In this document: piece by piece, positions 57,250-64,000 of the stretch
Numbering within the stretch: position 1 is the first letter of the stretch
Layout of the letters: each line of letters begins with the position of its first letter
Assembly: GCF_025028335.1 (NCBI RefSeq)
Contig: NZ_JAFEUW010000001.1
Span: 434,001-498,000, forward strand
Origin: Brachybacterium sillae
GTDB taxonomy: Bacteria; Actinomycetota; Actinomycetes; Actinomycetales; Dermabacteraceae
Length of the DNA: 64,000 nucleotides
Reading direction: 5' to 3'
The notes under the pieces: generated by a model
The model's database searches: none
What the model saw: only the letters and a program-made list of their open reading frames with translations
What the model was told of the DNA's origin: nothing
Program-made: the position numbers and the translations under genes

Positions 57250-58860
57250 TCACGCCGTCCTCGTCGATCCGGTAGAGCCCTCCTCGTTCACGAGGCGGCC
57301 CTGGTCGTCCACCAGTCGACCCTGATCGTCCAGTTGGCGGCCGAGTTCGTCGTGGTGGCTCCAGTTCTCGTCGGCACCGAGGGTGCGGCGCAGTTCCTGC
57401 AGACGCTCCGCCTCCTCATGATCGGCCCGCTCGGCCTGCTCCACCTGCTGCGGGGTCGGGTCGTGGCTTCCGATGCCGACGCACAGATCCTCCGGCACCT
57501 CCTCCACGGTGCCGACCTCCACGCGCGTGCGGTGGCGCAGGATCTCCAGCCGCAGCACCTTCGCCAGGAAGTAGATGCCCAGCAGGTTCGGCACCGACAT
57601 GAGGAAGAACATCGCATCGGAGAACGCGATCACGGCGTCCAGCGTGATGGAGGCGCCGACGATGACCGCCAGCACCCACAGGATGCGGAAACCGAGGGTG
57701 ACGCCCCGAGAGTCGCCGAACAGGAAGCGGGCGTTCAGTTCGCCGTAGTAGGCGTACGACAGGACCGTCGAGAAGCCGAACAGGACCACCGCGACCGTCA
57801 GCAGCACCGGGAACCACCCGGTCACGGTGCCGAAGGCCCGCGCGGTCATGGCGATACCGTCGGAATCCGCCCCCGCTCCCTCGAACACCCCCGTCACGGT
57901 GATCGCCAGGGCGGTCAGGGTGCAGACGATGACGGAGTCGACCAGCGGCTCCCACATCGCGGCGAATCCCTCGGTGGAGGGGGACTTGGTCTTGGAGGCG
58001 GAGTGCGCCATGCCGGCGGAGCCGATGCCCGCCGCGTTGGAGAACGGGGCTCGCTGGATGCCGGCGACGGCCACGCCGATGACGCCACCGGTCACGCCGG
58101 CCCCGGTGAAGGCTCCCTGTACGATCGCGGCCGCGGCCCCGGGGATCGCCGGGGCGTTGAGCACCAGGATCGTGAGGATGCAGGCGACGTAGAGCACGGC
58201 CATCGCCGGGGTGATGCACGCGGTCCACCGAGCGATCTGGGTGACGCCGCCGAGGATCACGATCGCCGCCAGTGCCGCCATCACCAGGCCGATGATCCAG
58301 CGGTTGCCGTCGAGGAAGGAGCGCCCGGAGGAGTCGACGACGATCGCCGCCACCTGGTTCGCCTGGAAGAGATTGCCCGCGCCGAACACGCCGACCACGG
58401 CCGTGATCGCGTAGATCGGCGCGAGCACCCGACCGAGCTTCGGGAAGCCGATGGAGGCGAGCCCGTCGCGCAGGTACAGCTGGGGGCCGCCGACGGTGCT
58501 GCCGTCCTCCCGGACGGTGCGGTACATGACACCGAGGGTGGCCTCCGCCATCTTCACGCTCATGGCGAGCAGGCCGAACAGGGCGATCCACAGGGCCGCG
58601 CCGGGGCCGCCGACGCCGATCGCCACGGCCACACCGGCGATGTTGCCCAGCCCCACGGTGCCCGACAGCTCCGTGGAGAGGGCCTGGAAGGTGGAGACCT
58701 GGCCGGGGTCGGTCTTCGCGGTGTAGCGTCCGCGGATCACATCGATGGAGTGCTTCAGGCCGGTGATCGGCTGGAAGCGCAGCCACACGGTGAGGAAGAT
58801 GGCCGCCGCCATCAGCCACAGCACGATGACCGGGATCCCGCCGAACAGCGGGATCTCCAC
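57250..58860 (-). CDS. alsT: Alanine/glycine:sodium symporter, displaced 5' end and probable 3' frameshift
   Basis: Sodium-coupled amino-acid importer of the AGCS family. Signatures include TELSGTVGLGNIAGVAVAIGVGGPGA (the GNI/GTVGLGN block), GAGNLFQANQVA and AAGIGSAGMAHSA. As it stands it starts at GTG 58860 (MEIPLFGG). The frame continues upstream as KYFGPVADWLSAVVFV to the IS junction at 58906, so the original start was further out, at 61981. At the other end the frame exits at 57250. One added base at about 57278-57280 would extend it through LYRIDEDGVIVDGAG to 57143, continuing the DDQGRL repeat-like tail. Confidence 0.88.
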   Translation of the reverse strand: MEIPLFGGIPVIVLWLMAAAIFLTVWLRFQPITGLKHSIDVIRGRYTAKTDPGQVSTFQALSTELSGTVGLGNIAGVAVAIGVGGPGAALWIALFGLLAMSVKMAEATLGVMYRTVREDGSTVGGPQLYLRDGLASIGFPKLGRVLAPIYAITAVVGVFGAGNLFQANQVAAIVVDSSGRSFLDGNRWIIGLVMAALAAIVILGGVTQIARWTACITPAMAVLYVACILTILVLNAPAIPGAAAAIVQGAFTGAGVTGGVIGVAVAGIQRAPFSNAAGIGSAGMAHSASKTKSPSTEGFAAMWEPLVDSVIVCTLTALAITVTGVFEGAGADSDGIAMTARAFGTVTGWFPVLLTVAVVLFGFSTVLSYAYYGELNARFLFGDSRGVTLGFRILWVLAVIVGASITLDAVIAFSDAMFFLMSVPNLLGIYFLAKVLRLEILRHRTRVEVGTVEEVPEDLCVGIGSHDPTPQQVEQAERADHEEAERLQELRRTLGADENWSHHDELGRQLDDQGRLVDDQGRLVNEEGSTGSTRTA

Positions 58861-58957
58861 GAAGACGACGGCGCTGAGCCAGTCGGCTACCGGGCCGAAA
58901 TACTTCTAGGCCGTGTTGCTAAATGCTGGTTCGGGGCCTTCGGGTGATCCTTGAGGC

Positions 58958-59347
58958 GTGTCGCGAGGTGTCATCACGGACGGGGTCTGGGAGCTGATCC
59001 GGGACGTGTTCCCGCCGGTGAGGACACGGGGCCGTCCTCCGGTGGATCGGCGCACGGTGGTCGAGGCGACCGCGTGGCGGTTCCGCACGGGATCGGCGTG
59101 GCGAGACCTGCCCGATCGGTTCGGGAGCTGGAACACGATCTACAAGAACTTCCGGCGGTGGGCGAGCGACGGCGTCTGGGAGGACTTGCTCACCCATGTG
59201 CAGAAGCGGGCGTCGCTTCAGGGTGAGATCGACTGGGTCGTGTCGGTGGATTCCTCGATCGCGCGTGTCCATCAGCATGGCGCGACCCTGTCCCGGGTCA
59301 CAGGGGGATCCGTCGAACGACAAGAAGTCCGGGCCGGAGCCTCCTGA
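58958..59347 (+). CDS. IS5-family transposase, OrfA
   Basis: 129 residues from GTG 58958: ITDGVWELIRDVFPP, RTVVEATAWRFRTGSAWRDLPDRFGSWNTIYKNFRRW and VDSSIARVHQHGA, the last holding the first catalytic Asp. It overlaps OrfB; a +1 (or -2) shift in a G5 run near 59305 would fuse them. The same G5 occurs in the intact second copy, so this shift is a property of the element. Confidence 0.85.
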   Translation: MSRGVITDGVWELIRDVFPPVRTRGRPPVDRRTVVEATAWRFRTGSAWRDLPDRFGSWNTIYKNFRRWASDGVWEDLLTHVQKRASLQGEIDWVVSVDSSIARVHQHGATLSRVTGGSVERQEVRAGAS

Positions 59348-59782
59348 CCACGCGATCGGCCGGTCGCGGGGTGGTTTGACGACGAAGATCCATCTCGTCT
59401 GCGACGGGAAGGCCCGGGCGCTGGCGTTCGTCCTCACTGGCGGGCAGGTCGCAGACACGAGCATGTTCACCTGCGTACTCGACGAGATCCACATCCCCGG
59501 CCGAGGACCTGTGGGCACGAGGCCGGATCGGGTGCTCGCGGACAAGGACTACCCCGTCGAAGAAGAACCGGGCCTGGCTGCGCGAGCGCGGCGTCAAGGC
59601 CACGATCCCCGAACGGGGCGACCAGATCGCTCACCGTCGCAAGCGTCCGGGCCGTCCGATCGACTTCGGCGATGAGCAGCGGGAGCGTTACAAGGGCCGC
59701 AACGTCGTCGAGCGGTGCTTCAACTTCGTGAAGCAGTGGCGAGGACTCGCTTCCCGCTACGACAAGACCGCCCGGTCATACG
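59250..59782 (+). pseudogene. IS5-family transposase OrfB, frameshifted and truncated
   Basis: Frame DPSNDKKSGPEPPDHA, GRSRGGLTTKIHLVCDG, LADKDYPVEE is conserved to about 59551. There the copy has four C (59552-59555) where the intact copy has three, so the frame breaks; the continuation NVVERCFNFVKQWRGLASRYDK, with the catalytic Glu, is in another frame. The 3' end is cut at 59782. Not functional. Confidence 0.85.
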
Positions 59783-59946
59783 GGCTCTTCGCCGTGACCT
59801 CCGCCGAGTCGGACTGCGACGGCTCCTTTGACGTGAATGTCATCGACCTTTGCGACAACGTCGCCGAGGTGGGACCATGGGACGTGCTCGCCGCCGCGTC
59901 CCGCGTCCATGAACGTGTCGACAACGTAATGACCTCATACAGCTAA
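59783..59946 (+). pseudogene. Fragment: C-terminal tail of an unidentified gene
   Basis: About 54 codons open in frame from the IS truncation point to TAA at 59944-59946. The peptide begins GLFAVTSAESDCDG and contains VNVIDLCDNVAEVGPWDVLAAAS. No family recognised. It is acidic and its codon use looks coding, so it is probably the remaining end of a gene removed by the IS-adjacent deletion. No start codon with a ribosome site is present. Confidence 0.45.
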
Positions 59947-60078
59947 CCGGCCGAGGGGAGCGGGTCGAGCCGATGCGCCGCGGCGGGGAATACGCTGACA
60001 GCGTTCCCGAGACTGCCGAGAAATGTCGGTCCTGACCGATATCGTGAGCTCAAAGATCATCATCGAGGAGTCGACAAC

Positions 60079-60693
60079 ATGCGCGAGGATCTACCCGGTA
60101 TTTTCTGTCTCGAAGGTGAGTGGGATTGCGACATCACGCGCCGTCTCAGCGTTCGCCCTGTGTTGGAGCTCCTCGAGCATCTTGAGGTGGCTCAGTGGGT
60201 CCACCGCGACGTGGCGACCCGCGCCGAGTTCACCTACTACCTCGGCAAGTGGGTGTCCGAAGACTACGACGATTTCGGTGTGCTCTGGCTGGCGATGCAC
60301 GGCGACTCCGCCGCACTGTCGTTGAGCGGGGACGAGGACGGCGATATCGAGCTGGATGAGCTCGAAGAGATGTTGAAGGGGGCGTGTGCAGGCAAGGTCA
60401 TCTACTTCGATTCCTGCTCGACGTTGAAGGAGGATCCCAAGCGGCTCCAGCAGTTCGCGAGGCGCACGGGCGCCCGTGCGGTCATCGGATACCGCAAGGA
60501 CGTCGGCTGGGCTGAGGCTGCCGCATTCGAGCTCCTCCTGCTTCAGGAGCTCGTCACCCGCGTGAGGTCGAACGGCATCTTCAAGCGACTCCAGGATGAT
60601 CACCCGGTGCTCGCGAAGCGGCTCGGGCTCGTCGTCGCGACGAAGAACGACGTCTACCGGACGGCACTGCGTAGCTCCGGGACCTCGTCATGA
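60079..60693 (+). CDS. Caspase-like (clan CD) putative cysteine peptidase, DUF6642-like
   Basis: 204 residues, ATG at 60079 with GAGGAG eight bases upstream. It begins MREDLPGIFCLEGEWDCD. LWLAMHGDSAALSL places His74-Gly75 after a hydrophobic strand, and KVIYFDSCSTL places Cys113 after the next, 39 residues later: the H-G / D-x-C dyad spacing of caspases, gingipains and CHAT proteases. A second conserved-looking block is GARAVIGYRKDVGWAEAAAFELLLL. I recall the same opening in a family catalogued as DUF6642; this is memory, not a search. No signal peptide or membrane helix. The downstream gene overlaps its stop (ATGA). Peptidase activity is inferred. Confidence 0.7.
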   Translation: MREDLPGIFCLEGEWDCDITRRLSVRPVLELLEHLEVAQWVHRDVATRAEFTYYLGKWVSEDYDDFGVLWLAMHGDSAALSLSGDEDGDIELDELEEMLKGACAGKVIYFDSCSTLKEDPKRLQQFARRTGARAVIGYRKDVGWAEAAAFELLLLQELVTRVRSNGIFKRLQDDHPVLAKRLGLVVATKNDVYRTALRSSGTSS

Positions 60694-61145
60694 GGGAGAA
60701 GCCCCCTCGGGAAGCGAAGAACCCAGACAAGGCACCGAGTGGTGGCTTCGGCGCTACGGGCGCGCCGAGGGTCACCCCTGTTCTGGAACCGATGAGATTG
60801 CTGTCCGCCGCGGGGGCCGCGTTCGCGCTGATGCCTGTCCCCGTTCTCTCCGAGGATGAGGGACTCCTCGTCGACATAGAGCTGCTCTCCCCGGGTCGGC
60901 GTGTCCGGTATCTCGCCCGACGGCTCTCGCCAGGGACCGTCCGCCTACTGATCGATGCTCTGATCAATGTTGCGGTGGAGCCACATCCGGAACTCACCGT
61001 CCCGGCGGTGCAGGACGACGTTGCTGGCCTAGGCCGTGTTGCTAAATCCATTGCAAGGCGGCGGAGAGGCAGAGCCCCGCCGCGTATGACCGGGCGGTCT
61101 TGTCGTAGCGGGAAGCGAGTCCTCGCCACTGCTTCACGAAGTTGA
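60690..61145 (+). pseudogene. Partner gene of the caspase-like protein, 3' end replaced by an IS
   Basis: ATG at 60690 overlaps the preceding stop (ATGA), so the two are translationally coupled. The first 114 codons belong to the original gene: a polar N-terminus, then MRLLSAAGAAFALMPVPVL, DEGLLVDIELLSPGRRVRYLARRL and TVRLLIDALINVAVEPHPELTVPAVQDD. From 61032 the frame runs into the IS end and stops at 61145. The family is not recognised and the missing C-terminus may hold the informative domain. The residues 36-50 stretch is hydrophobic but short for a membrane helix. Confidence 0.55.
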
Positions 61146-61599
61146 AGCACCGCTCGACGACGTTGCGGCCCTTGTAACGCTCCCGCTGCTCATCGCCGAA
61201 GTCGATCGGGCGGCCCGGACGCTTGCGGCGGTGAGCGATCTGGTCGCCCCGTTCGGGGATCGTGGCCTTGACGCCGCGCTCGCGCAGCCAGGCCCGGTTC
61301 TTCTTCGACGGGTAGCCCTTGTCCGCGAGCACCCGATCCGGTCTCGTGCGCACAGGCCCTCGGCCGGGGACGTGGATCTCGTCGAGTACGCAGGTGAACA
61401 TGCTCGTGTCTGCGACCTGCCCGCCGGTGAGGACGAACGCCAGCGCCCGGGCCTTCCCGTCGCAGACGAGATGGATCTTCGTCGTCAAACCACCCCGTGA
61501 CCGGCCGATCGCGTGGTCAGGAGGCTCCGGCCCGGACTTCTTGTCGTTCGATGGATCCCCCTGTGACCCGGGGCAAGGTCGCGCCATGCTGATGGACAC
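61042..61599 (-). CDS. IS5-family transposase, OrfB (intact)
   Basis: 185 residues. GRSRGGLTTKIHLVCDG, the second catalytic Asp in LADKGYPS and the Glu in NVVERCFNFVKQWRGLASRYDKTARSY (key residues R, E, K) form the DDE core. It overlaps OrfA by 83 bases and is probably made as an OrfA-OrfB fusion by frameshifting. The C-terminus reaches into the inverted repeat. Confidence 0.88.
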   Translation of the reverse strand: MSISMARPCPGSQGDPSNDKKSGPEPPDHAIGRSRGGLTTKIHLVCDGKARALAFVLTGGQVADTSMFTCVLDEIHVPGRGPVRTRPDRVLADKGYPSKKNRAWLRERGVKATIPERGDQIAHRRKRPGRPIDFGDEQRERYKGRNVVERCFNFVKQWRGLASRYDKTARSYAAGLCLSAALQWI

Positions 61600-61906
61600 G
61601 CGCGATCGAGGAATCCACCGACACGACCCAGTCGATCTCGCCAGCGAGCGACGCCCGCTTCTGCACGTGGGTGAGCAGGTCCTCCCAGACGCCGTCGCTC
61701 GCCCACCGGCGGAAGTTCTTGTAGATCGTGTTCCAGCTCCCGAACCGGTCGGGGAGGTCTCGCCACGCCGATCCCGTGCGGAACCGCCACGCGGTCGCCT
61801 CGACCACTGTGCGCCGATCCACCGGAGGACGGCCCCGTGTCCTCACCGGCGGGAACACGTCCCGGATCAGCTCCCAGACCTCGTCCGTGATGACATCTCG
61901 CGACAC
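61517..61906 (-). CDS. IS5-family transposase, OrfA (intact copy)
   Basis: 129 residues from a GTG at 61906, nearly identical to the OrfA at 58958 (differences include SRD for SRG and LAGE for LQGE). Holds the helix-turn-helix region and the first catalytic Asp in VDSSIARVHQHGA. Confidence 0.88.
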   Translation of the reverse strand: MSRDVITDEVWELIRDVFPPVRTRGRPPVDRRTVVEATAWRFRTGSAWRDLPDRFGSWNTIYKNFRRWASDGVWEDLLTHVQKRASLAGEIDWVVSVDSSIARVHQHGATLPRVTGGSIERQEVRAGAS

Positions 61907-61957
61907 GCCTCAAGGATCACCCGAAGGCCCCGAACCAGCATTTAGCAACACGGCCTA

Positions 61958-61981
61958 GATGACGGCATCGATCTGTCCCAT
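61958..61981 (-). pseudogene. alsT: Severed 5' end of alsT
   Basis: Eight codons, MGQIDAVI, from ATG 61981 to the IS boundary. Removing 58907-61957 and keeping one TA joins these to KYFGPVADWLSAVVFV in frame, apart from one TAG codon formed exactly at the junction. Length and style fit the start of an AGCS symporter. The stop at the junction may be a scar of the insertion events. Confidence 0.55.
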
Positions 61982-62364
61982 CTCTCAGAGCGCCTCTCAC
62001 AGGGGTGGCGGCCCACGCCTTCCGCACCCGACGGCGGGCAAACGGTCCGACTGTAACGAGTGGGTGCCCCCGCCCGGGCGACGCGCAGGCGACCCCCACA
62101 AGGGACATGAGAGGGCCCGCACACGACGTGGCACATGTATCGCGCCTGGTCAGCTCAGCAAAGGCACATCGACCGCGTCCGTGTGCGCAGGTCGGTTGCC
62201 ACGGCCCTCCCGTCGTCCGGATGTAACCGACTGGTCACCGGGAGTGTGGTCGGTCTCTCGTCCAGAAGCGCCGGACGGCCGACGGGGGCGGGGCATCGTG
62301 GATGCCCCGCCCCCGTCGGCCGTGTCGGAGGGTCAGTGTGTCGCACAGCCGGCCGTGAGAGGCC
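61982..62364. other. Intergenic region between the alsT start and gatB
   Basis: 383 bases without a believable gene. It must hold the original alsT promoter, on the minus strand, but I could not fix -35/-10 boxes. It was inspected for a glycine-type riboswitch because of the symporter and no convincing aptamer was seen. The right part holds the gatB terminator (62277-62321). Confidence 0.5.
62277..62321 (-). terminator. Terminator after gatB
   Basis: Perfect 21-bp inverted repeat (62277-62297 and 62301-62321) with a GTG loop, 43 bases beyond the gatB stop on the minus strand. Long and GC-rich, hence probably the end of the gatCAB operon. Confidence 0.88.
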
Positions 62365-63873
62365 TCAGCCCTCGACGCCGAGCTTCTCCAGGATGATCTC
62401 GCGCACGCGGGCGGCGTCGGCCTGCCCGCGGGTCGCCTTCATGATCGGACCGATCAGCGCACCGATCGCCTGCACCTTCCCGCCCTGGATCTTCGCGACC
62501 ACATCGGGGTTCTCGGCCAGGGCCTGATCGACGGCGGCGGTGAGCACCGAATCGTCGGAGACCACGGCCAGACCGTCTCGCTCGACGATCTGCGCCGGAT
62601 CACCCTGGCCCTCGAGCACCTGGCCGAGGACCTTCTTGGCGATCTTGTCGTTGATCTTCTTGCCGTCCACGAGGCCCTGCAGCTCCGCGACCTGCGCCGG
62701 GGTGACGGGCAGGGCGTCGAGGTCCGCCTCGCGCTCCTTGGCGGTCCGGGCGAGCTCACCGGTCCACCACTTGCGGGCGGCGTTCGGGGCGGCGCCAGCG
62801 GCGACGGTCTGCTCGATGAGGTCGAGGGCACCGGCGTTCAGCACGTCGCGCATCTCGAGCTCCGAGAAGCCCCACTCCCCCAGCAGACGGCGGCGGCGAG
62901 CGGCCGGCAGCTCCGGCAGGGAGGCACGCAGTTCCTCCACCCACTCGCGGCTCGGCGCCACCGGCACCAGATCGGGCTCGGGGAAATAGCGATAGTCCTC
63001 GGCATCGGACTTCACGCGCCCGGAGCTGGTGCTGCCGTCCTCCTCGTGGAAGTGCCGGGTCTCCTGCAGCACAGGCTGCCCCGCGTCGAGCACCGCCGCA
63101 TGGCGGGAGATCTCGTACCGCACGGTCCTCTCGATGGAGCGGAAGGAGTTGACGTTCTTCGTCTCGGTGCGAGTGCCCAGCGGAGCCTCCGGCGAGGGCC
63201 GCAGGGACACATTGATGTCGGCTCGGACGTTGCCGCGCTCCATGCGTGCCTCCGACACGTCGAGCGCACGGAAGATGTCCCGCAGGGTGCGCACATACGC
63301 CGCGGCGACCTCCGGAGCACGGGCCCCCGTGCCGACGATCGGCTTGGTGACGATCTCCACCAGCGGCACGCCCGCACGGTTGTAGTCGACCTGCGAATAC
63401 GTGGCGCCGTGGATGCGCCCGCCGGCGCCACCGACATGCGTGTTCTTGCCGGCGTCCTCCTCCATGTGGGCGCGCTCGATCTCCACGCGGACGATCTCCC
63501 CGTCCTCCAGCTCGACGTCGAGCCAGCCGTCGTAGGCGATCGGCTCGTCGTACTGCGAGGTCTGGAAGTTCTTGGTGAGATCCGGGTAGAAGTACTGCTT
63601 GCGCGCGAAGCGGCAGGACTCCGCGATCTGGCAGTTCAGCGCGAGGCCGATCTTGATCGCGTACTCCACGGCCTTCTCGTTGACCACCGGCAGGGTGCCG
63701 GGCAGCCCGAGGGACACCGGGGTGATGGCGGTGTTCGGCTCAGACGCGAACACGTTCGGGGCGCCGTCGAACATCTTGGTGGCCGTGCCCAGCTCGACGT
63801 GGACCTCGATGCCGAGGACCGGGTCATAGCGGGTGACGGCGTCGTCGTAGTCGACGAGGGCGTCGGTGCTCAT
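62365..63873 (-). CDS. gatB: Aspartyl/glutamyl-tRNA amidotransferase subunit B
   Basis: 502-residue subunit of the GatCAB complex that converts Glu-tRNA(Gln) to Gln-tRNA(Gln), and often Asp-tRNA(Asn) to Asn-tRNA(Asn). [20 protein letters not shown] and [21 protein letters not shown] near the N-terminus are hallmarks, with [12 protein letters not shown] and the C-terminal YqeY-like tail ([20 protein letters not shown] type). Overlaps gatA by four bases. Confidence 0.97.
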   Translation of the reverse strand: MSTDALVDYDDAVTRYDPVLGIEVHVELGTATKMFDGAPNVFASEPNTAITPVSLGLPGTLPVVNEKAVEYAIKIGLALNCQIAESCRFARKQYFYPDLTKNFQTSQYDEPIAYDGWLDVELEDGEIVRVEIERAHMEEDAGKNTHVGGAGGRIHGATYSQVDYNRAGVPLVEIVTKPIVGTGARAPEVAAAYVRTLRDIFRALDVSEARMERGNVRADINVSLRPSPEAPLGTRTETKNVNSFRSIERTVRYEISRHAAVLDAGQPVLQETRHFHEEDGSTSSGRVKSDAEDYRYFPEPDLVPVAPSREWVEELRASLPELPAARRRRLLGEWGFSELEMRDVLNAGALDLIEQTVAAGAAPNAARKWWTGELARTAKEREADLDALPVTPAQVAELQGLVDGKKINDKIAKKVLGQVLEGQGDPAQIVERDGLAVVSDDSVLTAAVDQALAENPDVVAKIQGGKVQAIGALIGPIMKATRGQADAARVREIILEKLGVEG

Positions 63874-64000
63874 CGGGCCGCTCCTTCCTGCAGCTGCGGG
63901 GCGCGGTCCAGCAGCGGGCCGCCCCAGCGCTCCTCCAGCAGCGCCTCCAGGGCGCCGCCGACGTGGTAGAGACGGGCGTCCTCCCTCGCGGGGGCGAGGA
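63870..64000 (-). CDS. gatA: Aspartyl/glutamyl-tRNA amidotransferase subunit A, C-terminal end only
   Basis: The last 42 codons read [20 protein letters not shown]...[11 protein letters not shown] and end at a TGA overlapping the gatB ATG (ATGA). [10 protein letters not shown] matches the GatA C-terminus. The rest lies beyond the right edge. Confidence 0.85.
   Translation of the reverse strand, partial: LAPAREDARLYHVGGALEALLEERWGGPLLDRAPQLQEGAAR

Larger units (their letters stand above)
58909..59782 (+). mobile_element. IS5-family (IS427-like) insertion sequence, truncated copy
   Basis: The left inverted repeat GGCCGTGTTGCTAAAT starts at 58909. The sequence matches the copy at 61032-61955 until 59782 and then diverges, so the last 50 bases and the right inverted repeat are missing. 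The deletion end abuts a gene fragment, consistent with an adjacent deletion. Confidence 0.85.
61032..61955 (-). mobile_element. IS5-family (IS427-like) insertion sequence, complete copy
   Basis: 924 bp with terminal inverted repeats GGCCGTGTTGCTAAAT at 61032-61047 and its complement at 61940-61955. Flanked by TA on both sides (61030-61031 and 61956-61957), within CTAG, the YTAR-type target of this group. It carries both transposase ORFs without disabling changes. Confidence 0.93.
58907..61957. mobile_element. IS5-family-bounded composite element inserted in the alsT 5' region
   Basis: Two IS copies in inverted orientation (58909-59782 and 61032-61955) flank about 1.25 kb of non-chromosomal cargo. 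Both outer ends read CTAGGCCGTGTTGCTAAAT into the element, with TA at 58907-58908 and 61956-61957. The alsT reading frame is on both sides: the start codon at 61981, the body from 58906 down. This places the block inside alsT codon 9. Whether it moved as a unit or was built by two insertions cannot be decided from one sequence. Confidence 0.7.

Noticed and set aside
59300-59310. G5 run between transposase OrfA and OrfB as a further sequencing error
   Set aside because: Both IS copies have the same five G, and joining needs a +1 (or -2) shift rather than one added base. This fits a built-in frameshift typical of the IS427 group.
60023-60325. 100-codon ORF overlapping the start of the caspase-like gene
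   Set aside because: It lacks a ribosome site as good as GAGGAG before 60079, and its sequence shows no features, whereas the 60079 frame carries the H-G and D-S-C motifs.
61982-62250. Glycine-type riboswitch before alsT
   Set aside because: Some CTCTC/GAGAG pairing exists, but the conserved aptamer core was not found.

Overview
The window is a high-GC actinobacterial chromosome segment. The gene content (actinobacterial DUF177, DUF3515, DUF3516 and DUF2867 families, an NdgR/LtbR-type regulator divergent from leuCD, GatCAB with GltX) and the very GC-rich codon choice fit Dermabacteraceae, most likely a Brachybacterium-like organism. The genus is inferred from gene order and protein style, not from a database search.

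Layout. 1-5.8 kb: mutM (cut by the window edge), rnc, DUF177, coaD, rsmD and recG on the minus strand, then rpmB divergent. 5.9-11.8 kb: a zinc alcohol dehydrogenase, thiL, a DUF3515 lipoprotein, ddl, a DUF2867 protein and murA. 11.9-14.9 kb: leuDC with a divergent IclR-type regulator and a candidate operator between them. 15-17.8 kb: a universal stress protein, two identical tRNA-Glu genes, tRNA-Gln and gltX. 17.9-23.9 kb: an FAH-family protein, a CPA2 antiporter, a protein often labelled 3-methyladenine glycosylase, and a DUF3516 helicase. 23.9-33.0 kb: a respiratory nitrate block narK-narGHJI-mobA-DUF6457 whose base composition is visibly lower in GC than its neighbours. 33.1-41.3 kb: an ACT-domain protein, ilvE, leuB, serA and ilvC-ilvN-ilvB, with a 12-residue Leu/Val/Ile leader peptide and a terminator hairpin before ilvB. 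41.4-52.4 kb: a sulfur/nitrite assimilation operon sir-cysH-cysD-cysN-tauE-nirB-nirD-(cobA-cbiX fusion). Sir and NirB both need siroheme, and the fusion supplies two of its synthetic steps. 52.4-58.9 kb: a CDF transporter, a DUF222/HNH protein, ilvD and an alanine/glycine:sodium symporter. 62.4 kb to the end: gatB and the end of gatA.

The most unusual region is 58.9-61.96 kb. Two IS5-family (IS427-like) copies in inverted orientation bracket about 1.25 kb of foreign cargo: the tail of a truncated gene, a small intact protein with the His-Gly and Asp-Ser-Cys signature of caspase-fold (clan CD) peptidases, and a translationally coupled partner cut off by the second IS. The whole block sits inside the 5' end of the symporter gene.

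Four genes (leuB, sir, nirB near its start, alsT near its end) are each one base short of an intact frame. In three of them the missing base falls in a run of five G/C, which suggests under-called homopolymers in the assembly rather than four independent mutations. Real leucine or cysteine auxotrophy cannot be excluded from sequence alone.
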